A stretch of DNA of 64,000 nt from Tenericutes bacterium HGW-Tenericutes-2. GTDB taxonomy: Bacteria > Bacillota_I > Bacilli_A > Acholeplasmatales > Acholeplasmataceae. The position numbers and the translations under genes are program-made. The notes under the pieces are model-generated. The model was not told where the DNA came from and did no database searches. It saw only the letters and a list, made by a program, of their open reading frames with translations. Where the stretch lies: the NCBI GenBank assembly GCA_002839095.1, contig PGXL01000006.1:1-64000 (forward strand). Direction: 5' to 3'. Below, piece after piece: positions 25,464 to 32,979 of the stretch; position 1 is the stretch's first letter, and every line of letters starts with the position of its first letter.

Positions 25464-25907
25464 GTGTTTACACGTGAGGACATTATTAATTTGTCAGGAA
25501 GAATGGGATGTAACCAAGATTTACTTAATAAGGGTATGGTGGTGACACCTCATGGGAATGTTTTTTGTCTTGCTACATTAACAGGTGGTTATCGAGATGA
25601 TGTATATTTTGATAATGGAATAGAGTCACCTAAAGAGGTACGATATTTTGGAGTAAATAGCCTTCGTGCATCACATCCATTTGATATGAATGATTATGAA
25701 GCAAGAAAAAACATTGCTGTAAAAAAAACTGATGGGAAATTAAAATTTGTGTATTTTTTTGAAAGAACTGATGCTTATTCTGATGAGTACTTTTTTCATG
25801 GTAGATACAAATATGTGAGTCATGATTTTATAGCGAATACAGATCCAAAGCGTATTAATGATGTTTTATTTCATCTAATACTAATTGACACACCTATTTT
25901 AAAATGA
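25464..25907 (+). CDS. Unknown soluble protein
   Basis: 147 residues from GTG 25464 behind AGGAGG. Charged and aromatic-rich, no membrane segment, no motif recognised (RKNIAVKKTDGKLKFVYFFERTD in the middle suggests beta strands). It follows the sigma gene by 83 bases and may be cotranscribed. Confidence 0.55.
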   Translation: MFTREDIINLSGRMGCNQDLLNKGMVVTPHGNVFCLATLTGGYRDDVYFDNGIESPKEVRYFGVNSLRASHPFDMNDYEARKNIAVKKTDGKLKFVYFFERTDAYSDEYFFHGRYKYVSHDFIANTDPKRINDVLFHLILIDTPILK

Positions 25908-26028
25908 TTAGACTAGATTATTTATTTTTAGAAATGGTTTTTTAAAAACTAATTATTGTAATAATAATATTAGAATAATCACTTTCTAAAGATAGTTTTA
26001 TTTGAGAAAATTATAATCTCGGAAAAAT

Positions 26029-26075
26029 CCCAATTTGTATTAAATAAGTAGAATGACACATAAAGAATGCATAAT
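26029..26075. repeat. Partial copy of the island intergenic repeat (E)
   Basis: CCAATTTGTATTA followed by TAGAATGACACA and AAGAATGCAT matches the distal part of the elements at 31.27 and 34.03 kb, but the GGTGCCAA array upstream is missing. It lies in the 510-base gap 25908-26417, which holds no convincing gene. Confidence 0.55.
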
Positions 26076-26128
26076 TTTGATATCATAAGATTGGTTATTC
26101 GCTAAAGTACTAGACTTTTTTTTGTTGC

Positions 26129-26173
26129 AAGCATGTTATTCTTCTTCATTTTCTAAACTTGAATAACATGCTT
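26129..26173. repeat. 12-bp perfect inverted repeat with 21-base loop
   Basis: AAGCATGTTATT/AATAACATGCTT, followed by TTTATT on the + strand. Could form a terminator or be an operator pair. An extended -10 (TGT-TATAAT, 26345-26350) further on serves the next gene. Confidence 0.6.
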
Positions 26174-26417
26174 TTATTGTTAGCATTTACTTAGATTTCT
26201 TTATATAAACCGTAACCATCAATAACTTCAACTGATGTTTTAATAAGATTCAGAGAACAATATTTTTCTGAGATCTTACATATTCTTCGAATTAGAATTA
26301 ATTTAAATCTCTTTTTTGAAATATTAATAATACTGGAATAATGTTATAATATTAAAAAAGACACTTATAGCGATAGCATTAATATTGATGCAAATATTAT
26401 GATAGAGGAGACATGAT

Positions 26418-27080
26418 ATGGGAAAAATTAGATCAATTTTTCATCATTTAACTTTAGGTATAGTTGACAGTAACGAGGAAGTGAAAAGAAAAAAAACCAC
26501 TTGTTTATTCGATGAGTATTTTAGTTTTGAAGACTTTACCAATTTGGCTATAGATTGTGCAAAAACTATCAAAAGGCTATTTGTTACAGTTGAAAAACAT
26601 TACGTTTATTGTGAAGTTCGTACCATTAGTGGTATAAATTCTTGGAATTTCACTTTAGATTTTAATGATTTTGGAAAAGTTACAGGTAGATATTGGAGTT
26701 ATAGTGAGAATACTGATTCTAATATACCCTCTACCTATGCAAAAAATTTAAGTAATGCTATTATTGATTTTAGAGAAAAGAGAAATAATGAGGTAGAATA
26801 TATACCAGAAGATTATGCATGCCCACATTGTGGTGCTGATTTGTCTAAGCAAAAGGGGTTTGATCCTTCTTATGATTCTTTCAAGTGTAAATCATGTAAC
26901 GAAAAGTTGTTTAATCCTGGTATTTACTCTGGCGATAAGTTTGCTGATGTTTATTGGTACTGTGATAAATGTAATGCTTTATTAAGTAAGCAAAAAGGGT
27001 TTAATGATAGCTGCGGATTTTGGCATTGTTCTGAATGTGGTTATAAAAATGAGATATCAGAGGATCATATAGATGAATAA
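26418..27080 (+). CDS. Unknown protein with tandem C-terminal zinc ribbons
   Basis: 220 residues behind GAGGAGA. The N-terminal ~125 residues match nothing I know. The C-terminal part holds three CxxC-bearing ribbons: CPHCGADLSKQKGFD, CKSCNEKL, then YCDKCNALLSKQKGFN and CSECGYKN. The LSKQKGF segment occurs twice, evidence of internal duplication. Zinc binding and a nucleic-acid or protein contact role are inferred. Own extended -10 promoter. Confidence 0.6.
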   Translation: MGKIRSIFHHLTLGIVDSNEEVKRKKTTCLFDEYFSFEDFTNLAIDCAKTIKRLFVTVEKHYVYCEVRTISGINSWNFTLDFNDFGKVTGRYWSYSENTDSNIPSTYAKNLSNAIIDFREKRNNEVEYIPEDYACPHCGADLSKQKGFDPSYDSFKCKSCNEKLFNPGIYSGDKFADVYWYCDKCNALLSKQKGFNDSCGFWHCSECGYKNEISEDHIDE

Positions 27081-27085
27081 TCAGT

Positions 27086-27106
27086 AATAACAAGTTTATT
27101 GTTATT
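27086..27106 (+). terminator. Hairpin after the zinc-ribbon gene (weak terminator)
   Basis: A perfect 8-bp stem AATAACAA/TTGTTATT with five-base loop lies six bases after the stop; only a poor T-tract follows. Confidence 0.45.
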
Positions 27107-27147
27107 GCATTAATATTGGTCACTCAATTCATTTTAGAAGCATAGGT

Positions 27148-27331
27148 CTGATATGATATGTATTAGTCCTTTTTTTCATGCAGAAAGGGAGATTTTCCCC
27201 TATATGCCAATTTCCAGATTTATATTTCAATCCATAATCGAGAGTTTTTATTAACTCTTAGTATTCCGTTTTATAACCATTTACACGATTACCCAACCAT
27301 TTACACGATTACCCGACGATTTACACGATAT
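27148..27331. repeat. Island intergenic element A: hairpin plus TTTACACGATT array
   Basis: Part of the 394-base gap 27081-27474. A hairpin CTGATA/TATTAG followed by CCTTTTTTT (27148-27177) is followed about 100 bases on by three direct copies of ATTTACACGAT starting at 27278, 27298 and 27318, exactly 20 bases apart. An extended -10 (TGG-TATAAT, 27380-27385) lies just downstream. The whole arrangement is homologous to the element at 34.08-34.28 kb. Confidence 0.75.
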
Positions 27332-27474
27332 CAATTGGATAATAACTGATACATCGTAGATTAATGAACAATCGAATGGTATAATATTATAGAAAAAATA
27401 AATAGTTTCATACAATGCAAACACAAGGCGTAAGGAACGGGAATTTGAACATGATTTGGATGGGGAGACAATAA

Positions 27475-27765
27475 ATGATTACAATAGATGATTGGAGATG
27501 CGATTTAGGGAAACATTTAAAAGGGAGAGAATTTGTTTATAAACAATATAAGTCAATAAACGACGGGAACGATCATGATCATTGTAGTTTTTGCACAGAC
27601 AAGTTTAGCTTATTAATCGATGAGGCATTAAGAGAGGGTTATCAAACCCTACTAGAACCATTTGTTTGGGAAGGAAAGAAATATGAAAGTGATGAATGGG
27701 TTTGCTCAGAATGCTTTAACGATTTTAAAGAGCTTCTAGATTTAAAAATTAAAGATTCAGAATAG
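27475..27765 (+). CDS. Small zinc-binding protein of unknown function
   Basis: 96 residues with HDHCSFC (about residues 35-41) and WVCSEC (about 75-80), a split four-Cys/His metal site. Acidic at the C-terminus. GGGGAGA lies before the ATG. Promoter and repeat array A are immediately upstream. Not recognised. Confidence 0.6.
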   Translation: MITIDDWRCDLGKHLKGREFVYKQYKSINDGNDHDHCSFCTDKFSLLIDEALREGYQTLLEPFVWEGKKYESDEWVCSECFNDFKELLDLKIKDSE

Positions 27766-27896
27766 ACCTATATTTCTTTGATAGACTATAAAAAGCATTT
27801 TCTGTAATCACCACTTATTTAGTGAAGAACCATGAAAACATTCGATTTTAACTGTGGACTGGTATTATTTTCGTATTTTAAAGAAAAATATACTGA

Positions 27897-28181
27897 GTTG
27901 TTAAAAATGAATTTGTAAACACAGATAGCAAGAAAGCTGTATGGCAAACTGCATATGACTTGGGTATTGAGGATAGTAGTGTAACAAAATTCTACAAATA
28001 TTAAAATGACAAAGATAAGTACATTGATGAACTAATCTGTTGGTATAGAATTGGTTCGATTATCACTGCTCTTAATATTACAGACAACAAACTTAGTGAA
28101 CTTTTTCATGATGCTAAGGTGCATATAAAGGAATTTGATGATGAAAGAGCAGCAGCCAGCTACATGCACTATAAGTCTTAA
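27897..28181 (+). pseudogene. Decayed gene with in-frame stop
   Basis: One frame stays open from 27897 to TAA 28179-28181 except for a TAA at 28002-28004. The two parts read like one protein (NTDSKKAVWQTAYDLGIED..., then DELICWYRIGSIITALNIT...), and no start codon with ribosome site precedes either. A 28-codon frame at 27832-27918 in another phase may be the frameshifted front end. The gap 27766-28304 otherwise shows nothing. Confidence 0.5.
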
Positions 28182-28304
28182 TGATGAAATGCTAAAGATA
28201 ATTATTTATGATGCTGTTAAGTTTTTATAGAAATGATATCACACGTTAACAATTTCAGCATTAGTTTTGAGATTAAATGATGATTAACAAATGGGGTGAG
28301 ATTG

Positions 28305-28925
28305 ATGAAGAAAGAAGGAAAAATAGTTTTACGAAGTGTGTTTGATAACATTATTGCACCAATGATACCGGGGAATCCCTTATATCAAGCAATAAAGCAA
28401 ATAAGCGAAGAGAAAAAAAGAGAACAGCTATATAACCAGTTGGTCGAAAGAATTGAAAATTTAGAAGAAGATAAAATAACCAAATCTAATGAAGAAATAT
28501 TAGAGGGGTTGACAATACTTCACAATACAGTAATAAGCTTAAATCTAACAAACAAAGTGGAGTTTTATATTAATGGATTCTACAATTTTTCTTGCGGATC
28601 ATACTCAATAGAAGAACTTGATCAATTCTATAGAAATTTAAACGATTTAATGAAAATAGACATAGATGAACTAAAAAAGTTTAGCGAGGATGAAAAATAT
28701 CAGGTAAATGAATTGTCTTTTGAAAGACTTGTTTCGAGAGGCCTTATCATTAATAATGTTGACAGAGATATTAGTGAACATATTAGTTCAGTAGTTGAAA
28801 ATATAAAAAATGCCTTTGCAAATGATGCTAAGCATGGTTGGGAGTATATTTCTAACGATGAACTCGAGGTGAAATATTCTGTTTCTAAATGGGGTCAAGA
28901 ATTCATCAGATTTTTTAATTTATAA
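28305..28925 (+). CDS. Unknown soluble protein
   Basis: 206 residues from ATG 28305 behind GGGGTGA; an in-frame GTG at 28296 is inside that site. Strongly helical, with a charged region (KREQLYNQLVERIENLEEDK, about residues 37-56) resembling a short coiled coil. No family recognised. First of a run of three genes ending in a PD-(D/E)xK-like protein. Confidence 0.55.
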   Translation: MKKEGKIVLRSVFDNIIAPMIPGNPLYQAIKQISEEKKREQLYNQLVERIENLEEDKITKSNEEILEGLTILHNTVISLNLTNKVEFYINGFYNFSCGSYSIEELDQFYRNLNDLMKIDIDELKKFSEDEKYQVNELSFERLVSRGLIINNVDRDISEHISSVVENIKNAFANDAKHGWEYISNDELEVKYSVSKWGQEFIRFFNL

Positions 28926-28968
28926 TTTTGAGACGGTGATTATACTTTCAAAAAAGGAGGATTTTACT

Positions 28969-29544
28969 TTGCCATTTAAAGGAACGGACAAAAAAGCATA
29001 CAATGCAGCTAGGAAATATCCAAAAATATTTCGTTCTTTAGCCCACAAAATACTTAAAAATACGAACAAAATTAGTTCTAATAAAGTAAGTCATAAAGAT
29101 ACCAGAATTACAAATAAGGCAACAATCAATCGAGTTACAAAAAACGTAACTAATAATAAAAGCGGTTTTCAGAAAGTAGTAACTGATAGAAAATTTAAAA
29201 GTTCACTTACGATTGTTCATGACTTTCAGCTGAGTAGAGCATTGAATGAAAAAATAGAAAAATTATCCAAGCAATTCCTTAGGGAACTATCGGAGTATCT
29301 TTTTCAAAAAGCATTTCATATATCCAGTAAATCATTTCAAATCACTATTGAGGTGGGCAAAATAATTGTTTGTTTGCATAAAATTTATCTTGAGAGAGAT
29401 AATTACTCCTTAATTGCAGAAGTTATAGCAGGTGAAATTCACATGGATGAAGCATATATTGAACTTGAACCATTCATAAAAACGCATATTGCCCTGTTTC
29501 AAGAAATTCAGTTACTAGTAAAAAATATAGTTATTCCACTATAG
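28969..29544 (+). CDS. Unknown basic protein
   Basis: 191 residues from TTG 28969, chosen because AAGGAGG ends eight bases before it; an upstream in-frame GTG at 28936 has no such site. The first ~80 residues are rich in Lys, Asn, Thr and Arg and look disordered or nucleic-acid binding. The remainder is helical with a hydrophobic stretch ITIEVGKIIVCLHKIYL. Function unknown. Confidence 0.5.
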   Translation: MPFKGTDKKAYNAARKYPKIFRSLAHKILKNTNKISSNKVSHKDTRITNKATINRVTKNVTNNKSGFQKVVTDRKFKSSLTIVHDFQLSRALNEKIEKLSKQFLRELSEYLFQKAFHISSKSFQITIEVGKIIVCLHKIYLERDNYSLIAEVIAGEIHMDEAYIELEPFIKTHIALFQEIQLLVKNIVIPL

Positions 29545-29596
29545 AGCAGTGATTAACTAGTTTAAAAAGACATATATATAATAGCGAGGGGATCAT

Positions 29597-30184
29597 ATGG
29601 AACTAAGTGATGCAATTGAAAAACTAAAAAAACATATTTCAAATATTTACTTGAGTACAGGCAACAAAATCGGAGATAACATTTATAGAGGACATTTGAG
29701 AACTATAAGCACAGATATCGAGGATGGAATCGCAATATTTATTTCTGATATTTTACCCGGAGAATATAAAATATTTCTAGATTCATCTATACATATTGGA
29801 GGGAAGAAGAATAGACCAGACCTCCTTGTTGTCGATTCAAATAATAATGTTAAAGCAATGGTAGAAATTAAAGCTAATATGGGGTGGTGTAGAAATGCAT
29901 CAATGGTTATTGATGATATAATACTAAGTGACATCATGTTCAAAACACATAAAAATCTTACTTGCGAATTTTCCAGAGAAGAAAATCAAAAGATTTTTTA
30001 TGGTGAAAATGTTAAGCTATTTTTAGTTGCTTTTACCGATAATAATAGCTCACTAAAAAATCATGTAGCTAATAAACTATATGCATCAAAATTTGATGTT
30101 TTCCAATTTAATTTATTCACAGGCTGGTATGATTCTTTATCAAATTGTGAAATTGAAGAGTTTGGAAAAGAATTAGTTATGTAG
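29597..30184 (+). CDS. PD-(D/E)xK nuclease-like protein
   Basis: 195 residues behind GAGGGGA. RPDLLVV (Asp75) followed by MVEIKAN (Glu90-x-Lys92) gives the D-x(n)-ExK core of the restriction-endonuclease fold, with an upstream Glu available. In family context this suggests a DNA nuclease or a restriction-like effector in the defence island. No methylase stands beside it. Motif-level call only. Confidence 0.6.
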   Translation: MELSDAIEKLKKHISNIYLSTGNKIGDNIYRGHLRTISTDIEDGIAIFISDILPGEYKIFLDSSIHIGGKKNRPDLLVVDSNNNVKAMVEIKANMGWCRNASMVIDDIILSDIMFKTHKNLTCEFSREENQKIFYGENVKLFLVAFTDNNSSLKNHVANKLYASKFDVFQFNLFTGWYDSLSNCEIEEFGKELVM

Positions 30185-30223
30185 ATATTAATCAATTACC
30201 ACATTTAACAAATAACAAAAATA

Positions 30224-30319
30224 CCTTGGTACAAAGGGTAATACAGGTCAAACCTGTAAAAAATTGGCATTAGCCAGAAGGAGATACTTATGAAAAGTAT
30301 TGAAATTAATGTACCAAGG
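30224..30319 (+). promoter_or_regulatory. Structured leader around a start codon
   Basis: CCTTGGTAC (30224-30232) can pair perfectly with GTACCAAGG (30311-30319) inside the next gene, enclosing a hairpin TACAGGT/ACCTGTA (30242-30258), the ribosome site AGAAGGAG and the ATG at 30290. This resembles a translational control element; not a known riboswitch class. Confidence 0.45.
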
Positions 30320-30769
30320 AATTTGATTAAGAAGTTTTATAGACACCCTGAACCATACGGTGATGGCGATTATGTCGTTGATTTAATCAATGGCATGTAC
30401 ACAGATGTGTTTTACCGAGAAATAGGAGACTTTATCACAATTACAAATGATAAAGAATTGATCTCTTATCTTAAGAAGAACAAGCTGAGACCAAGAGAAT
30501 ATTTCTTCAGAAATGGAGTCTTTTCATTACGGAATGTAGCGGACTGTGATAAAGAACTCATTGAAGAATGGAAGAAGATTTCATCAATCAGTATTCAACT
30601 TGACTTGCCTAATGACCACAATTTGCCATCTGAATTCATGTTTTGCTTCTATTGGATCGAAGTAGGAATTGCAAGTCTAAAAGAAAATCGAATGACACTT
30701 GATATTTATGAAAAAGAATTGATTGGCATGCTCGATATTGCTGTAGTTTTAAATTTACTTCAAAAATAA
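30290..30769 (+). CDS. Unknown soluble protein
   Basis: 159 residues behind AGAAGGAGA. Mixed alpha/beta, acidic, no motif recognised. The C-terminal half is helical (LIGMLDIAVVLNLLQK). It may be cotranslated with the next small gene 37 bases on. Function unknown. Confidence 0.5.
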   Translation: MKSIEINVPRNLIKKFYRHPEPYGDGDYVVDLINGMYTDVFYREIGDFITITNDKELISYLKKNKLRPREYFFRNGVFSLRNVADCDKELIEEWKKISSISIQLDLPNDHNLPSEFMFCFYWIEVGIASLKENRMTLDIYEKELIGMLDIAVVLNLLQK

Positions 30770-30806
30770 AGTGATAAGTGCAAATAATCATGAAAAGAGG
30801 AAGTTT

Positions 30807-31172
30807 ATGAAATTAAACGAAATTTTAGAACAACTAAGTAGATACAAAGAAGGTTTAACTGAACAGAGATGGACTATGGACGACTTCATTTTAACAAATG
30901 AATACATTAATTTTGTTCGTATTGACACTTCAAATAAGGCTGGAGGCGCAACAGTAAAGCAAGGAAAACAATGGAGTATTATATTTGAAAGAACAACAAA
31001 TCTCATGTTGGAAGATCTATCCACATTTAAAGAGCTCGCACAAAAAAGTGGCTATATACGAATTACACCAAGAGTTAATTATCCAGGCCAATATGGAATA
31101 AGATTCTACAATATGGCTAAAAATCCAGATGTCAAATTTTTGATTTATCTATTTAATTATTTATTTAAATAG
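30807..31172 (+). CDS. Unknown small protein
   Basis: 121 residues from ATG 30807 behind GAGGAAG; an upstream in-frame GTG at 30771 lacks a site. Contains a basic central part (VKQGKQWSIIFERTTN) and C-terminal hydrophobic FLIYLFNYLFK. No family recognised. Confidence 0.5.
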   Translation: MKLNEILEQLSRYKEGLTEQRWTMDDFILTNEYINFVRIDTSNKAGGATVKQGKQWSIIFERTTNLMLEDLSTFKELAQKSGYIRITPRVNYPGQYGIRFYNMAKNPDVKFLIYLFNYLFK

Positions 31173-31206
31173 ACTTTTTAAATACCTTAACAAGGCCATT
31201 TTTGTG

Positions 31207-31330
31207 GGGGTGCCAATTTTATCATCAGGGGTGCCAAAAAAATCAGTAGGGTGCCAAAATTTTTGGTGGGGTGCCAATTTGTATTAAAATAGGTAGCATC
31301 ACACAGTACAGAAAATGAGATTTAAACCCA
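31207..31330. repeat. Island intergenic element C: four GGTGCCAA repeats
   Basis: GTGCCAA occurs at 31210, 31231, 31251 and 31271 (steps of 21, 20 and 20 bases), each preceded by G3-G5. The last copy continues as TTTGTATTA...GTAGCATCACACA, matching element D (34.03 kb) and partial copy E (26.03 kb). It fills most of the gap 31173-31426. Confidence 0.75.
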
Positions 31331-31426
31331 CATTCCACTTTAATTATGATTTTCACAATAGTATTAGGAGTATCAATTAATTTCAATGAATTATTATCCT
31401 ATACGAAAATAGGGAGGGAAGAATAT

Positions 31427-31861
31427 ATGAGAGCTATACATCTAAGTTTAATCACCATGTGTTTATTGATCATTCGAATCATTGAAGTTATATTTAATCT
31501 TCATTTCATATTTTACATACACGATATCATCTTAATTGTTCTTGTCTTAAGTACTTTAGTTTATGGCATCCTATATCGAAGACAATATCTTTATGAACTA
31601 TTTAAACGAATTGATCGAATGAGTATAAAAATAGTTAACTTGGTATTACTCATACTTTTATGGTTCATCATATTTATTTTTTCAATTCAGAGTATCTTTA
31701 GGATTTTAGATTATCTCTTAACGACACAAATGAGTCAACTTGGATGGGGGTTAAGAGATCTCTTATATGGTAAGTTGGTGAATGTGATGCAGTACCTTAT
31801 TCAACTTATACCACTATTGATATACATGATGTTCTTTAATCTAAAGAAACAAGAATCATAA
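31427..31861 (+). CDS. Four-helix membrane protein
   Basis: 144 residues from ATG 31427 behind GGGAGGGAA; an upstream in-frame ATG at 31346 has no ribosome site but cannot be excluded. Hydrophobic helices at about 5-20, 29-50, 68-92 and 120-137. No family recognised. Confidence 0.6.
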   Translation: MRAIHLSLITMCLLIIRIIEVIFNLHFIFYIHDIILIVLVLSTLVYGILYRRQYLYELFKRIDRMSIKIVNLVLLILLWFIIFIFSIQSIFRILDYLLTTQMSQLGWGLRDLLYGKLVNVMQYLIQLIPLLIYMMFFNLKKQES

Positions 31862-31867
31862 AAATTA

Positions 31868-31903
31868 AAAAGCATACACGATCAAATGTGTGTATGCTTT
31901 TCA
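31868..31903 (+). terminator. Terminator after the membrane protein
   Basis: A perfect 12-bp stem AAAAGCATACAC/GTGTATGCTTTT with a 10-base loop. Confidence 0.85.
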
Positions 31904-32003
31904 TTTGTCTATAACCAATTATTTAGATTCTCTTTGATAAACACATCAAATGATGTTGTTTTTCTGCCAAGTAATGTCTCAATTGATGAAGTTTTTTTAA
32001 TAG

Positions 32004-32107
32004 TTGTTGCTAATTAGAAGCAATATTATAATGTTTTGAGGAGAAAAAACATGAATTTCCGAACTCCAAAATGACTAATTTCTTACTCAATTGGGATGGG
32101 TCATTTT
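32004..32107 (+). ncRNA. Short transcription unit: promoter, 7-codon minigene, hairpin
   Basis: TTGTTG (32004-32009), 17-base spacer and TATAAT (32027-32032) are followed by GAGGAG, then ATG 32051 with only seven codons before TGA 32072-32074. A stem AAAATGAC/GTCATTTT (32068-32107) with T5 overlaps the stop. Could be a leader peptide/attenuator, a small RNA, or the front of a decayed gene. It lies just upstream of the AbiE operators. Confidence 0.4.
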
Positions 32108-32138
32108 TATTATCTATGGATATTTAATATAGAAAATA

Positions 32139-32177
32139 TGTGACATTATTTCTGGTTAATGATGAAAAAAAGTCACA
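32139..32177. promoter_or_regulatory. AbiE operator, distal inverted repeat
   Basis: TGTGAC and GTCACA arms bound a 39-base element that contains GATGAAAAAAAGTCACA. A second copy of the same length and layout lies 87 bases downstream. AbiEi antitoxins are known to repress by binding paired inverted repeats upstream of their operon. Confidence 0.65.
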
Positions 32178-32225
32178 AGTTCAGTGAACATATTAAATCC
32201 CATTGAAAGTGTCTACTTATATTAT

Positions 32226-32264
32226 TGTGACATATTTTCTTAACAATAACGAAAAAAAGTCACA
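32226..32264. promoter_or_regulatory. AbiE operator, promoter-proximal inverted repeat
   Basis: TGTGAC...GTCACA, again 39 bases, with the shared core CGAAAAAAAGTCACA on the right. Its right arm coincides with the -35 position of the abiE promoter, so occupation would block RNA polymerase. Confidence 0.65.
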
Positions 32265-32287
32265 AATCAATAAACTTATGATATAGT
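32259..32287 (+). promoter_or_regulatory. Promoter of the abiE operon
   Basis: GTCACA at the -35 position, 17-base spacer and TATAGT (32282-32287) with upstream TGA as extended -10. Confidence 0.6.
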
Positions 32288-32316
32288 GAGTATGAGGTTA
32301 TCTTTTGGAGGTACGT

Positions 32317-32979
32317 ATGGAAAATTTAAGTCTAATCGACAGAATCTATATGTTTATTAAAACCAACTATAAAACTAGTCAACCGTTTTTTCTCAAAGAT
32401 TTGTATGCACAATTTCCAGAGATAAACGAAGGAACGATTAGAGAGTCCATTCGAAGACTACTAAATGAAGAAAAAATACTTAAGGCTAAAAATGGGGTTT
32501 ATGAATTGCCGAATCCCGACAGAGTACTTAAATCACATGTAGTTAATGTATCGAATGTGGTCGAGCAAACATACTTGAAAGATAAAGAGAATAATATAAT
32601 CGGGTATAGAAGTGGCATTAATTTTGCTAATATGCTGGGATTAACATCACAAACAGCAAGCGTTGAGGTTGTCTACTCAAATGCGGTTTCAAACAGAAAA
32701 AGAGAGATTAAACTTAATAAGAGTAGATTGATTATCAATGCGCCAAGAGTAGAAGTCACAAATAAAAATTTCAAATTACTTCAAGTATTAGATCTTTTGA
32801 CAGAGTTTGAAAAATATAGTGAATATGATTTAATACAAGCAGAATCAAAGCTTTTGTCATACATTTCAGGGATTATGTTGTCGGTTGATGAACTGGATCG
32901 TATTGTAGAATCATATCCACTAGCTGCACAAGTGAAATTCTATAAAATTGGAGGAGCCAATGTTATTACAAAGAGATAA
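32317..32979 (+). CDS. abiEi: AbiEi-type antitoxin/transcriptional regulator
   Basis: 220 residues from ATG 32317 behind GGAGG; the in-frame TTG at 32305 is part of that site's flank. The N-terminal winged helix (DRIYMFIKTNYKTSQPFFLKDL...TIRESIRRLLNEEKI, about residues 7-60) is typical of AbiEi, followed by the C-terminal antitoxin domain. Family role: represses the operon and neutralises the AbiEii nucleotidyltransferase in a type IV toxin-antitoxin or abortive-infection system. Overlaps abiEii by 20 bases. Confidence 0.85.
   Translation: MENLSLIDRIYMFIKTNYKTSQPFFLKDLYAQFPEINEGTIRESIRRLLNEEKILKAKNGVYELPNPDRVLKSHVVNVSNVVEQTYLKDKENNIIGYRSGINFANMLGLTSQTASVEVVYSNAVSNRKREIKLNKSRLIINAPRVEVTNKNFKLLQVLDLLTEFEKYSEYDLIQAESKLLSYISGIMLSVDELDRIVESYPLAAQVKFYKIGGANVITKR

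Noticed and set aside
27276-27331. TTTACACGATT repeats as a CRISPR array
   Set aside because: Unit is only about 11 conserved bases in a 20-base period with spacers of 9; no cas genes.
27832-27918. 28-codon frame as an independent gene
   Set aside because: Very short, no ribosome site; more likely a front fragment of the decayed gene that follows.
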